Source of the DNA: Candidatus Woesearchaeota archaeon
GTDB lineage: Archaea; Nanobdellota; Nanobdellia; Woesearchaeales; GW2011-AR4
Assembly: GCA_016185815.1 (NCBI GenBank)
Contig: JACPMT010000008.1
Span: 1 to 11,314, forward strand
Reading direction: 5' to 3'
Length of the DNA: 11,314 nt
Shown here: positions 5,059 to 11,314 of the stretch, piece after piece
How the letters are laid out: each line of letters begins with the position of its first letter
How positions within the stretch are numbered: the stretch's first letter is position 1
Position numbers and translations under genes: made by a program
The notes under the pieces: model-generated
The model's input: the letters and a program-made list of their open reading frames with translations, nothing else
What the model was told of the DNA's origin: nothing
Database searches by the model: none

Positions 5059-5438
5059 ATTTCTAAAATTGACAATATTTCTACAATTCCTTCAAGACCT
5101 TTGTATTTGTCTAAATCTGCATCAGGTGTTCTGAGAAAAATACCATCTATTTCTTCTGGACCATTAATTGCAACATAACCTGCTTGCTGTTGGAGCAAAT
5201 AGCTTGCTTGGTCTATATAAGTGTCAGGAGTATTTGGCCGAATCTCTGTTGTAAGTCTGCTTTTATTTATATCATAATCTAAGTCTAATTGAGTCCTCCT
5301 TCCTAAAAGCGCAATATATAAGTGTCTTGCTTCTTGCCCTTCTCCTGCTCGAATGACTGCTAGCCTAGCTGGCTTTGTAATAAAAACACCAGGACCGCTT
5401 TGCTGAACAAACCCCCAATAGCCATTTAGATTAATCAT
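5055..5438 (-). CDS. Unrecognised 127-residue protein
   Basis: I do not recognise this protein. It is soluble-looking, with no signal peptide or membrane helix, and fairly rich in charged and beta-favouring residues; notable stretches are GYWGFVQQSGPGVFITKPAR (6-25) and a leucine/isoleucine-rich acidic C-terminus (about 105-127). No catalytic motif stands out. The start is supported by a TATA-like TTTAAAAATA on the minus strand (5459-5468) about 21-30 bases upstream, consistent with a leaderless message; there is no Shine-Dalgarno sequence. Its stop codon overlaps the stop of the alaX remnant. Being next to a rearranged scar and lacking family resemblance, it may be recently acquired. That it is expressed is likely but unproven. 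Confidence 0.6.
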   Translation of the reverse strand: MINLNGYWGFVQQSGPGVFITKPARLAVIRAGEGQEARHLYIALLGRRTQLDLDYDINKSRLTTEIRPNTPDTYIDQASYLLQQQAGYVAINGPEEIDGIFLRTPDADLDKYKGLEGIVEILSILEI

Positions 5439-5458
5439 AACAACTTGAGAAATAGCCC

Positions 5459-5468
5459 TATTTTTAAA
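5459..5468 (-). promoter_or_regulatory. TATA-like box for the 127-residue gene
   Basis: Read on the minus strand the sequence is TTTAAAAATA, placed so that initiation falls within a few bases of the start codon at 5438. Assigned by pattern and spacing only. Confidence 0.45.
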
Positions 5469-5504
5469 TTTTACTTACTTCTAACTTTCTAGTAGTAACA
5501 AAAT

Positions 5505-5520
5505 AGAAAGGTTTATAAAG
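5505..5520 (+). promoter_or_regulatory. BRE plus TATA promoter of the GH15 operon
   Basis: AGAAAGG is followed by TTTATAAAG, a good archaeal BRE/TATA pair. Initiation near 5540 would leave a leader of about 40 bases carrying the AAGGTGAT site. It should drive the GH15 gene and the gene that follows two bases after it. Confidence 0.6.
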
Positions 5521-5561
5521 TGGAAATTTTCTGTAATAATACTCTATTTTAAACAATATGA

Positions 5562-5569
5562 AAGGTGAT
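5562..5569 (+). promoter_or_regulatory. Ribosome binding site of the GH15 gene
   Basis: AAGGTGAT lies nine bases before the ATG at 5579 and matches the 16S rRNA tail pairing GGTGAT. It fixes the start. It overlaps a small palindrome, TGATTAATCA (5566-5575), which could modestly hide the site in RNA. Confidence 0.7.
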
Positions 5570-5578
5570 TAATCAAAA

Positions 5579-6574
5579 ATGCTCAACCAATCACTCCAAA
5601 TACTAAAGCAAATGCAGTATCCAAGCGGCTTATTTGCAGCCAGCAGAATGACTGTCAAGACTGGCTACAATCTTGCCTGGATTAGGGACAATGTTTATAC
5701 AACTCTTGGCTTGGAGGCTGCACAGAAGTACAGCATTGTAAAGAAAACACTAAGGGCTTTGCTGGACATTCTTCTAAAGCATGAATACAAAATAGACTGG
5801 GCTATAAAGGAAAAGCCAAAACACCATTACCAATACATTCATGCAAGATATGACCCAATCACAATGGAGGAGATATGGGAGCAGTGGGGCAACAAGCAGA
5901 ACGATGCAATAGGCGCGTTATTGTTTAAAATCGGCGATTTGGAGCAAAAAGGAATAAAAATCATAAGAAATGATAATGACTTAAGTATTTTGCAAAAACT
6001 TGTTTATTACCTGCAAAGCATTGAATACTGGCACGACAAGGACAACGGGATGTGGGAGGAGAATGAAGAAGTGCATGCTTCCTCAATTGGCGCTTGCGTT
6101 GCAGGATTAAAGAAAATAAAAAAAATTGTTGATGTTCCCAACAATTTAATAAAAAAAGGTGAAAAAGCATTAAATAAACTGTTGCCTCGCGAATCAGAAA
6201 CTAAGGAGGTTGACATGGCTTTGCTGTCATTGATTTACCCGTACAATATCGTGACCAAGGGACAAAGAGATGCCATTTTAAAAAATGCGGAAAAAAGATT
6301 AGTTAAGAAAAAAGGTGTTGTAAGGTACATCGGAGATAAATATTATTTCAGAAACGGAGAAGCAATGTGGACAAAGGGCTTGCCGTGGCTTGCGATAATC
6401 TATAAGCAAATGAACAAGCCGGACAAATACGCTTTTTATATGAGAAAGACAATGGAAGCTATGAATGAAAAAGGAGAACTGCCTGAATTGTATTATGCTG
6501 AAGGCAATGAGCACAATGAAAACTGCCCGTTGGCTTGGAGCCAAGCTTTGTTTGTGGCTGGATTGAGGGGTTGA
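5579..6574 (+). CDS. GH15 glucoamylase / phosphorylase-kinase-like alpha-glucan hydrolase
   Basis: Belongs to the GH15 (alpha/alpha)6-barrel family, which releases glucose from non-reducing ends of glycogen or maltodextrin. Visible are YPSGLFAAS (14-22), the core motif AWIRDNVYTTLGL (33-45), WEQWGNKQNDA (100-110), GMWEE (157-161) where the general acid glutamate is expected, and LPELYY (301-306) with E303 as probable general base, followed by PLAWSQALFVAGL. The WIRDNVY and WGNKQNDA blocks resemble the phosphorylase kinase alpha/beta branch as well as glucoamylases. At 331 residues it is only the catalytic barrel; bacterial enzymes usually add an N-terminal beta-sandwich domain. No signal peptide is present, so it acts in the cytoplasm. 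It leads an operon with the next gene and converges on the glycogen synthase operon. Confidence 0.88.
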   Translation: MLNQSLQILKQMQYPSGLFAASRMTVKTGYNLAWIRDNVYTTLGLEAAQKYSIVKKTLRALLDILLKHEYKIDWAIKEKPKHHYQYIHARYDPITMEEIWEQWGNKQNDAIGALLFKIGDLEQKGIKIIRNDNDLSILQKLVYYLQSIEYWHDKDNGMWEENEEVHASSIGACVAGLKKIKKIVDVPNNLIKKGEKALNKLLPRESETKEVDMALLSLIYPYNIVTKGQRDAILKNAEKRLVKKKGVVRYIGDKYYFRNGEAMWTKGLPWLAIIYKQMNKPDKYAFYMRKTMEAMNEKGELPELYYAEGNEHNENCPLAWSQALFVAGLRG

Positions 6575-6576
6575 AA

Positions 6577-7101
6577 ATGGGCATAGAGCTGGTTCTTGAG
6601 GAAGCTACCCCGGAACAAACTGAAAAAAGAGTAAAAAATTCACCTTTTGAAATTTTAGCCAGAAGCGGTTACAAGCTCTTCTTTGGCGCTGAAGTTAGCG
6701 GCAGAAGAAACCAATATTGGTATAATCCTCAAAAAGACAAATTTGTTGTTGATTACTGGCATACATTTGATGATGTTGAAAATTTAATGAGTGTACTAAA
6801 TCTGCTAAAGGCGCCGGCGTTCCAAATTGATAAAAAACAAAAAAGAGACAGGGAATTAATGACGGCATTAAGCTGTTTAAACAGATCTTTAGCAGAGATC
6901 TTATTGATGTATGAAAAAGGTAAAATTGATTTAAGTGGCTCTGTCTTGGGCATCTCAAATCGGAGTATATACCATCAGATTAATGAATTGAGAATGAGAG
7001 CCTTTATTTTGAATTCTATACCCATTGGGACACAAGAGTTTGCTTCAGGGGTTGATGAATTAGTTAGTTATTACCAAACACCTCATCCACCATCTCAATA
7101 A
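6577..7101 (+). CDS. Unrecognised 174-residue protein in the GH15 operon, possible HTH in C-terminal half
   Basis: I do not recognise this protein. It begins two bases after the GH15 stop; the ATG at 6577 has GAGGGG upstream (about 6565-6570), whereas a longer in-frame start at 6535 would lie inside the GH15 gene. The N-terminal half (about 23-80) is aromatic-rich, with SGYKLFFGAEV and NQYWYNPQKDKFVVDYWHTF, and may form a small alpha/beta domain. The C-terminal half is helical and charged; residues 106-142, with LGISNRSIYHQINELR at 124-139, resemble a helix-turn-helix. Its last 12 codons overlap the end of the debranching enzyme gene on the other strand. A regulatory or accessory role in glucan use is suggested only by operon position. 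Confidence 0.65.
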   Translation: MGIELVLEEATPEQTEKRVKNSPFEILARSGYKLFFGAEVSGRRNQYWYNPQKDKFVVDYWHTFDDVENLMSVLNLLKAPAFQIDKKQKRDRELMTALSCLNRSLAEILLMYEKGKIDLSGSVLGISNRSIYHQINELRMRAFILNSIPIGTQEFASGVDELVSYYQTPHPPSQ

Positions 7102-9046
7102 ACATCGCGTTGCTCCACGCCTGGTTAAAGCAGCCTTCGCTTCTCAATTCCTTTGCAGAGCTTAATTCAGAGTGGCAGCCGATGCAGCCTTTCCACAAAA
7201 TCTCTTCAGCGCTTGCGTCAATTATTTTTTGAATATTTTTTTTGAATTTATTTTTATTTATTTTATTCATAGTTAATGCAGCCAAATTGTTTATCCAAAA
7301 CCAGGAGTCGCCTCTGTGGTAGCTTTTTACATTTTCTCCGGTGCTTGTGTCAGTGTATAATGGATTGCTTCTGTCTATTGTTGACAGGCCGCCCCAATCC
7401 AGCCATAAAGCTTTCAATGAATTGTCAAAACAGGTTTCCCATTCTTTATTCGTTAACAATTCAGGATAAATATAAGCCGCAATAAAAATATTCGGCCTAA
7501 TCGTGAAATCATTTAACCCGTCTGCAAGGGTCTTCCCGTTCCAGAATTTTTCCCTGACTTTGATTTTTAATAAATTTTCAAGAACTTTGTATTTTTGGTT
7601 TTGAGTAAGCTCAAACATTAATTTGTATATGTTCAATCTCAGCGCCTGTATTTCAATTCTAACGCCTTCCCTTTTGTCATTTTCAAACTCTGTGTCCATC
7701 CAGGTCTCCAATTTGCCGTTAACCTCAAAGCTGTCCTTTGTATGGAATTTCAACAGCCCATTCAGCGATTTCTCAATTGAGCTTTCTACCTCATAAACCA
7801 TTTTGTTACATTCATACTCTTTTTTGCTTATTATAGAGCTGCATTTTTTCAGGTATTCTTTTATTCTTGCAGAACCGGCATTTTTGTTTTGCCTGATGGA
7901 GTAAACAGATTTTTTGATTGAGGTGATGATTTCTTTGTTATTATTCATATTTTCAACAATCTCCCTGCACCTGAGAAAAAGCCAGCCGTGGGCGTCAGCA
8001 TTGCCTAAAGCGGCTGACCCGTGCTTTCCAGCCAAATCCGGCAATCTTCCGTCGTTGCTTATTTTGTTTAAGTGCTCGAAAAGCAATTTTTCGGCAAAAT
8101 CAGCATCAATCTTTGACAATGCCTTCAGCGATATTAATGTGTCCCTTGCCCAGAACTGGAAAAACCAGGGAAACCCTGCAAAAATACCGCGATGCGCTTT
8201 GCTGCCGACAATTAGATTATTTATGGAATTTAAAGAGCTAAGATAGGCAATTTTTACCTCATTGCTTATTCTGTCATTTTTTAATATTTTTTTTATTGCC
8301 TCATTTTTCAGCATTTCAAAAAAATGCCTTTTCTCATTGTTTTTTATTTCCTCCAAATTATCAAAAATATACTGGCATTCCTTTATTGCATTGTTTTTAT
8401 TTTTTGACATGGAAAAGACGAACCTACTCCCGGTTAACCTTAAGGCATTGTAAACATGCCTTTTGAAGGGAGGGGAATTTCTTTCCTCGTCATGGGAATA
8501 ATGCCTTTCAATCCATTTGTCGTTTTTTTGGTAAGAATCATTGTTGCCTTTAATTGCCAAATATAAGACAAACTCTTCAGCACCATCTGATGAATCTTCC
8601 CTTCTGTCTGTTTTCTTTGTGAATTTTACAATGATTTTCCCGTCTTCCTCAGAAATCTCGTAATATCTTCCCCATTCCCTGTTGTCAGTTGACAATTTGC
8701 AGTCCAGAATCAAGTCAATTTCATGCCTGCCGCTTAATTCGTAAACCAAAGAGCTAAGGCCATTTGGCATGAAAAATGATTCAATAACATCGCCTTTAGC
8801 CCTTTCAGCAAAATAGAAGCCGTTTTTTAAGCTGGAGATATTATTGCTGTCTGCAACCTCTATGCTCTCAATGAACTTGTGCATGTCCATTGTTTTTTCA
8901 TCGAAGTAGAATAATCCTTGATATCGGGAAGAAGGCGCATTGTAAAGGCTGCAGTAGCTTCCTTTTTTGTTTGTGAGCAAAAATCCGGCATTCCCGCCTA
9001 TAGCCCTGTTTAAGCTCAAGATTCCCAAGCTGTGTATTGCTTTCAT
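7064..9046 (-). CDS. Glycogen debranching enzyme (amylo-alpha-1,6-glucosidase, GH133)
   Basis: Hydrolyses alpha-1,6 branch points of glycogen or maltodextrin in the cytoplasm. The 660-residue protein has the archaeal/bacterial layout: an N-terminal beta-rich domain (about 1-215, opening with NRAIGGNAGFLLTNKKGSY and RYQGLFYF) and a C-terminal (alpha/alpha)6 barrel (about 240-660). Barrel motifs are FPWFFQFWARDTLISLKAL (292-310), GRLPDL with NADAHGWLF (333-338, 349-357), ETWMDTE (447-453; D451), RIEIQALRLN (463-472), YHRGDSWFW (576-584) and CFNQAWSNA (639-647). It is the second gene of an operon, starting 11 bases after the glycogen synthase stop codon. Three cysteines cluster near the end (C621, C624, C639). 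Sequence divergence makes hydrolase activity likely but unproven. Confidence 0.9.
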   Translation of the reverse strand: MKAIHSLGILSLNRAIGGNAGFLLTNKKGSYCSLYNAPSSRYQGLFYFDEKTMDMHKFIESIEVADSNNISSLKNGFYFAERAKGDVIESFFMPNGLSSLVYELSGRHEIDLILDCKLSTDNREWGRYYEISEEDGKIIVKFTKKTDRREDSSDGAEEFVLYLAIKGNNDSYQKNDKWIERHYSHDEERNSPPFKRHVYNALRLTGSRFVFSMSKNKNNAIKECQYIFDNLEEIKNNEKRHFFEMLKNEAIKKILKNDRISNEVKIAYLSSLNSINNLIVGSKAHRGIFAGFPWFFQFWARDTLISLKALSKIDADFAEKLLFEHLNKISNDGRLPDLAGKHGSAALGNADAHGWLFLRCREIVENMNNNKEIITSIKKSVYSIRQNKNAGSARIKEYLKKCSSIISKKEYECNKMVYEVESSIEKSLNGLLKFHTKDSFEVNGKLETWMDTEFENDKREGVRIEIQALRLNIYKLMFELTQNQKYKVLENLLKIKVREKFWNGKTLADGLNDFTIRPNIFIAAYIYPELLTNKEWETCFDNSLKALWLDWGGLSTIDRSNPLYTDTSTGENVKSYHRGDSWFWINNLAALTMNKINKNKFKKNIQKIIDASAEEILWKGCIGCHSELSSAKELRSEGCFNQAWSNAMFIEMVDEVFGNN

Positions 9047-9057
9047 GCAACCCCCAA

Positions 9058-10842
9058 CTACCTATATGCTTTCCCAACAGCCATGTTATGGGCTTCAATG
9101 TACCTGTTCACAAAAGTTTTCCAGTCAGCCATCGACGCTGTTTTTCTTGCCTGTAGCTTGTTTGCAATCCGGTCTTCCCTTGAAAGGTTTGCAAAATTGA
9201 ACATGACATTGACTAACTGGCTTACAACATCGTCGTCGTTTCTGTTCAATCTCTTTAATACAAAAATTCCCGGAGTTTCTGTCTGCATGCATTCTGCGCA
9301 GAAATACCTTCCAAAGCCAGCCAAGTCAGTCGTGACAGACGAAACGCCCAATGCGCCTGCTTCCAATGGGGTGTAGCCCCACGGCTCATAATAGCTTGGA
9401 AAAATTCCTAGATGAGAGCCCTGCATAGCCTCGTAGTAATTCAGGTTCAGCAAGCCGTCTGCGCCGCTTAAATAAATCGGATAATAGACAATCTTTACAG
9501 GATCCTGCTCCTCGTTTTTCAGGTTTGCAGCAATTATAGTTTTTAGTATAATATCATTCTCGTCATACAAATCATGCGTTAGCAAAGGCGGCCTGCCTTT
9601 TTTTAAAAATCTGGCAATCCTTGTTTTCATTTCTGTCAAGAATTCCTCGTCAAACAGAGTTTCCTTGGCAGCTTTTTTGTCTGCCACAAATGAGTAGATG
9701 ATGTTTTTTTCTACATCAGGTATACTCTCCTCCAATGCATCTTTTATGTCCTGGTAGAGTGTCTTGTTTTCAAGCAGCTCTGGCCTTATGTTCCTGAAAT
9801 TAGCCGGCACCCAAATAAATGCAATTATCGTCTTTTTGCTTTTTAGCTGCTTTAATTTCTCATTTAATTTCCCAAGCGCCTTAATGTAGATGTCTATGCC
9901 TTTATCATGGAATTCGTATCTCCCGGCAATGAAATATATCAAAGTCTCTTTCGGGTCAAAAGTGTAGTACGGGAAGAAGTAGTACAGCATGAACTCCCTT
10001 ATCCTGTCGCGCTGAAGCTTGTGCTTTATCACAACTTCCTCAAATGTCGGGAACTTGCCTATATCGAGGCCATTTGGCAGCAGGACATCGGGCTTTTTCT
10101 TTAGCAAATACGACGCTTCCATTCCAGTTATTTCGCTTACTGTTGTAAATGCGTCGGCAAATGAGGCTGAATTTTTTTCAATAAGATGCTTTGCTTCAAT
10201 ATTATACTTGTACACCTCTTGGTCGGGATTTATCCTGTTCCATACATTATACAAATCTATGTTTGAGCTTGCCAGAGTTCTTCCCAGCACAGTTGCATGC
10301 GTTGTAAACACAGTTGCAATTCTGGCATTCTTTTTTTTCAGGTAAAGCAGCCCGGCGCCTGAAAGCCACTCGTGAAAATGGGCAACGATTTTTTTGTTTT
10401 GGAAGCATTGCGACAATTTCTCAATCAGCATGCCAGCAGTATATGCCCAGACAACAGGCTCATCATAATCTGCTGTAGCCCTTAAAGAATCAATCTTATA
10501 CCAATCCCACAGCTCTCGTTTTATGTCGTTTATCCTGTACTTATAATTTACAAAATCCACCAGAATAACCGATGGGTTGCCTTCTGTAAGCCATTTCCCG
10601 AAATGGCATATTACTCCAAGCTTTTTTAATTCCTCAAAGGGGGCTTTGCATATTTCATCCGGAATCTCCTCCTGGAACTGGCCGATTGCTTTTGAGGCAA
10701 AGTAAGGGCCAACCATGAAATAGTTGTCTCCATATGTCTCCACCATCTTTGCTGCCTTTGACTTGACAACTGTGTAGATTCCGCCTACCTTGTTGCACAC
10801 CTCCCACGAAACCTCGAACAGGACATCTGCTTTTTCATCCAT
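9058..10842 (-). CDS. Glycogen synthase, GT3 (eukaryotic-type) family
   Basis: Extends alpha-1,4-glucan chains, using UDP-glucose in characterised GT3 enzymes. GT3 landmarks are EVSWEVCNKVGGIYTV (10-25), GDNYFMVGPY (38-47), AHFHEWLSGAG (154-164), FTTHAT (179-184), TVSEITGMEA (234-243), LLPNGLD (254-260), AGRYEFHDKGID (306-317) and YYEPWGYTPLEAGALG (484-499), which holds the catalytic-site glutamates. At 594 residues it lacks the N- and C-terminal phosphorylation tails of animal and yeast enzymes (about 700). The arginine cluster that binds glucose 6-phosphate in eukaryotes is only partly kept (about 554-567). This family differs from the GT5 synthase of well-studied archaea. First gene of the operon, probably leaderless from the TATA at 10865. 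Confidence 0.93.
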   Translation of the reverse strand: MDEKADVLFEVSWEVCNKVGGIYTVVKSKAAKMVETYGDNYFMVGPYFASKAIGQFQEEIPDEICKAPFEELKKLGVICHFGKWLTEGNPSVILVDFVNYKYRINDIKRELWDWYKIDSLRATADYDEPVVWAYTAGMLIEKLSQCFQNKKIVAHFHEWLSGAGLLYLKKKNARIATVFTTHATVLGRTLASSNIDLYNVWNRINPDQEVYKYNIEAKHLIEKNSASFADAFTTVSEITGMEASYLLKKKPDVLLPNGLDIGKFPTFEEVVIKHKLQRDRIREFMLYYFFPYYTFDPKETLIYFIAGRYEFHDKGIDIYIKALGKLNEKLKQLKSKKTIIAFIWVPANFRNIRPELLENKTLYQDIKDALEESIPDVEKNIIYSFVADKKAAKETLFDEEFLTEMKTRIARFLKKGRPPLLTHDLYDENDIILKTIIAANLKNEEQDPVKIVYYPIYLSGADGLLNLNYYEAMQGSHLGIFPSYYEPWGYTPLEAGALGVSSVTTDLAGFGRYFCAECMQTETPGIFVLKRLNRNDDDVVSQLVNVMFNFANLSREDRIANKLQARKTASMADWKTFVNRYIEAHNMAVGKAYR

Positions 10843-10864
10843 TAATTGGTTATTTTGATTCTTT

Positions 10865-10874
10865 ATTTATAAAT
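10865..10874 (-). promoter_or_regulatory. TATA box of the glycogen synthase-debranching operon
   Basis: ATTTATAAAT is palindromic; read on the minus strand it lies 23-32 bases before the ATG at 10842. Initiation should fall at the start codon, giving a leaderless message; no Shine-Dalgarno sequence is present. The divergent wHTH gene begins about 105 bases away on the other side. Confidence 0.6.
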
Positions 10875-10919
10875 CTTTGACACCACTTATAAGGAAAAAT
10901 ATTATATTAAATGAATAAC

Positions 10920-10928
10920 TTTTTATAC
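10920..10928 (+). promoter_or_regulatory. TATA-like box of the wHTH gene
   Basis: TTTTTATAC lies about 52-60 bases before the proposed GTG start, so the transcript would begin near 10948 with a leader of about 30 bases. Assigned by pattern only. Confidence 0.4.
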
Positions 10929-10979
10929 TATTAAGTTCTAACTAAAATAGAGATAGCATATAGACATTATAGTAAAAGG

Positions 10980-11297
10980 GTGGTACTGATTAGCAATGGC
11001 TTTGCTGCAAAGAGGACATTCGACAAGATAAGGGACTCTATTCTTATCTCGCTTGCCTCAGGGCAGAAAACAATAAACCAGATTTCTAATGAAACTCAAA
11101 TCAACTGGAAGACAGTTGAAAGGCATCTTACTTACCTTATTGGAAAGGGATGGGCTCGCGAGGCTTTTAGCTCTCCATATTTGCGCATTTTTGAATTGAC
11201 TGCATTCGGCAAGGATTATGTAAGAAAAAATGTTTCAAAGAATATCAAAATTTCTGACGATAAAATATTCAGGATTAACGGTGAGTATAGGCTATGA
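10980..11297 (+). CDS. Small winged-helix transcriptional regulator
   Basis: A 105-residue protein with one winged helix-turn-helix domain: helix 1 FDKIRDSILISLASG (14-28), helix 2 TINQISNETQ (31-40), recognition helix NWKTVERHLTYLIGKG (42-57) and a wing ending YLRIFELTAFGKDYV (67-81). This is the ArsR/MarR-like fold common in archaeal regulators, with a short polar tail and no ligand domain. The start is uncertain: no in-frame ATG exists, the GTG at 10980 lies within the GGGTGGT stretch that might itself be the ribosome binding site, and an ATT at 10989 is the next possibility. It diverges from the glycogen synthase operon, so control of that operon is plausible but not shown. Its stop codon is inside the terminal palindrome. 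Confidence 0.8.
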   Translation: MVLISNGFAAKRTFDKIRDSILISLASGQKTINQISNETQINWKTVERHLTYLIGKGWAREAFSSPYLRIFELTAFGKDYVRKNVSKNIKISDDKIFRINGEYRL

Positions 11298-11314
11298 AAG
11301 TGCACTTTCATAGC
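11291..11314. repeat. Perfect 24-base palindrome at the right edge
   Basis: The arms GCTATGAAAGTG and CACTTTCATAGC are exact reverse complements with no spacer. The wHTH stop codon (TGA, 11295-11297) lies in the left arm. The window ends on the last palindromic base, so the repeat may continue beyond. It could be a regulator-binding dyad, a cruciform or fold-back, or a place where assembly stopped. Confidence 0.85.

Larger units (their letters stand above)
10843..10979. other. Divergent promoter region between glycogen synthase and the wHTH gene
   Basis: A 137-base AT-rich gap with outward promoters for both genes. Besides the two TATA boxes it has another TATA-like CTTATAAGG (10886-10894), flanked on neither side by a clear gene start in range. 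No long inverted repeat that would mark an obvious operator stands out. Confidence 0.45.

Noticed and set aside
6535..6576. Longer start for the 174-residue gene, or a frameshifted continuation of the GH15 gene
   Set aside because: The GH15 protein already contains its C-terminal PLAWSQALFVAGL block and a natural stop, and the ATG at 6577 directly follows, so these are two adjacent genes and not one broken gene.
7276..8453. Plus-strand frames of 63-110 codons across the debranching enzyme
   Set aside because: They are shadows of a conserved 660-residue GH133 protein with motifs along its length.
9907..10345. Plus-strand frames of 65 and 108 codons across glycogen synthase
   Set aside because: They are antisense to conserved GT3 motifs, with no plausible promoter or family match.
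1..11314. CRISPR array, tRNA or rRNA genes, insertion sequence or integrase
   Set aside because: No regularly spaced repeat, no tRNA cloverleaf with the TTCGA-type arm, no rRNA-like sequence and no transposase or integrase motif was seen in any frame.

Overview
The window reads as archaeal, most likely a small-genome DPANN-type lineage (Woesearchaeota or Pacearchaeota-like; this placement is inference from gene content and style). The support is TATA boxes about 25-35 bases before starts, sometimes with a purine-rich BRE-like stretch; several apparently leaderless genes beside others with a strong GGAGGTG-type ribosome binding site; T-rich terminators; and archaeal families: a deoxyhypusine synthase-family protein, an Xre-HTH/CBS regulator, an SbcD/Mre11-related archaeal phosphoesterase and a free-standing AlaX editing protein. 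Genes are tightly packed, with no stretch over about 205 bases lacking a gene. I see no tRNA, rRNA, CRISPR array or insertion sequence.

Left part (1-3224): the 3' half of a deoxyhypusine synthase-family gene runs in from the left edge and converges on a bacterial-type S-adenosylmethionine synthase. Divergent from metK is the HTH-CBS regulator, with an inverted repeat beside its TATA box. It converges on, and overlaps by four bases, a metallophosphoesterase gene; both stop codons lie in one 14-base palindrome.

Middle (3288-5438): two head-to-head genes encode clearly paralogous four-helix membrane proteins of about 115-120 residues, each with its own promoter, GGAGGTG site and T-rich terminator. 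Next comes alaX. Just after it lie small perfect inverted repeats and then a short coding remnant repeating the C-terminal peptide of AlaX (KDNRRVYYTV) with mostly synonymous codon differences, the probable stump of a second or replaced alaX. An unrecognised 127-residue gene on the minus strand ends on that remnant.

Right part (5579-11314): a glycogen/maltodextrin locus. On the plus strand are a GH15 glucoamylase/phosphorylase-kinase-like enzyme and, two bases later, an unrecognised 174-residue gene. Converging on them is a minus-strand operon of a GT3 (eukaryotic-type) glycogen synthase followed by a GH133 debranching enzyme. Together these would build an alpha-1,4-glucan from a nucleotide sugar, remove branches and release glucose. 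No branching enzyme or phosphorylase is in view. A small winged-helix regulator diverges from the glycogen synthase promoter and is a candidate local regulator. The window ends exactly at the end of a perfect 24-base palindrome that covers this regulator's stop codon.
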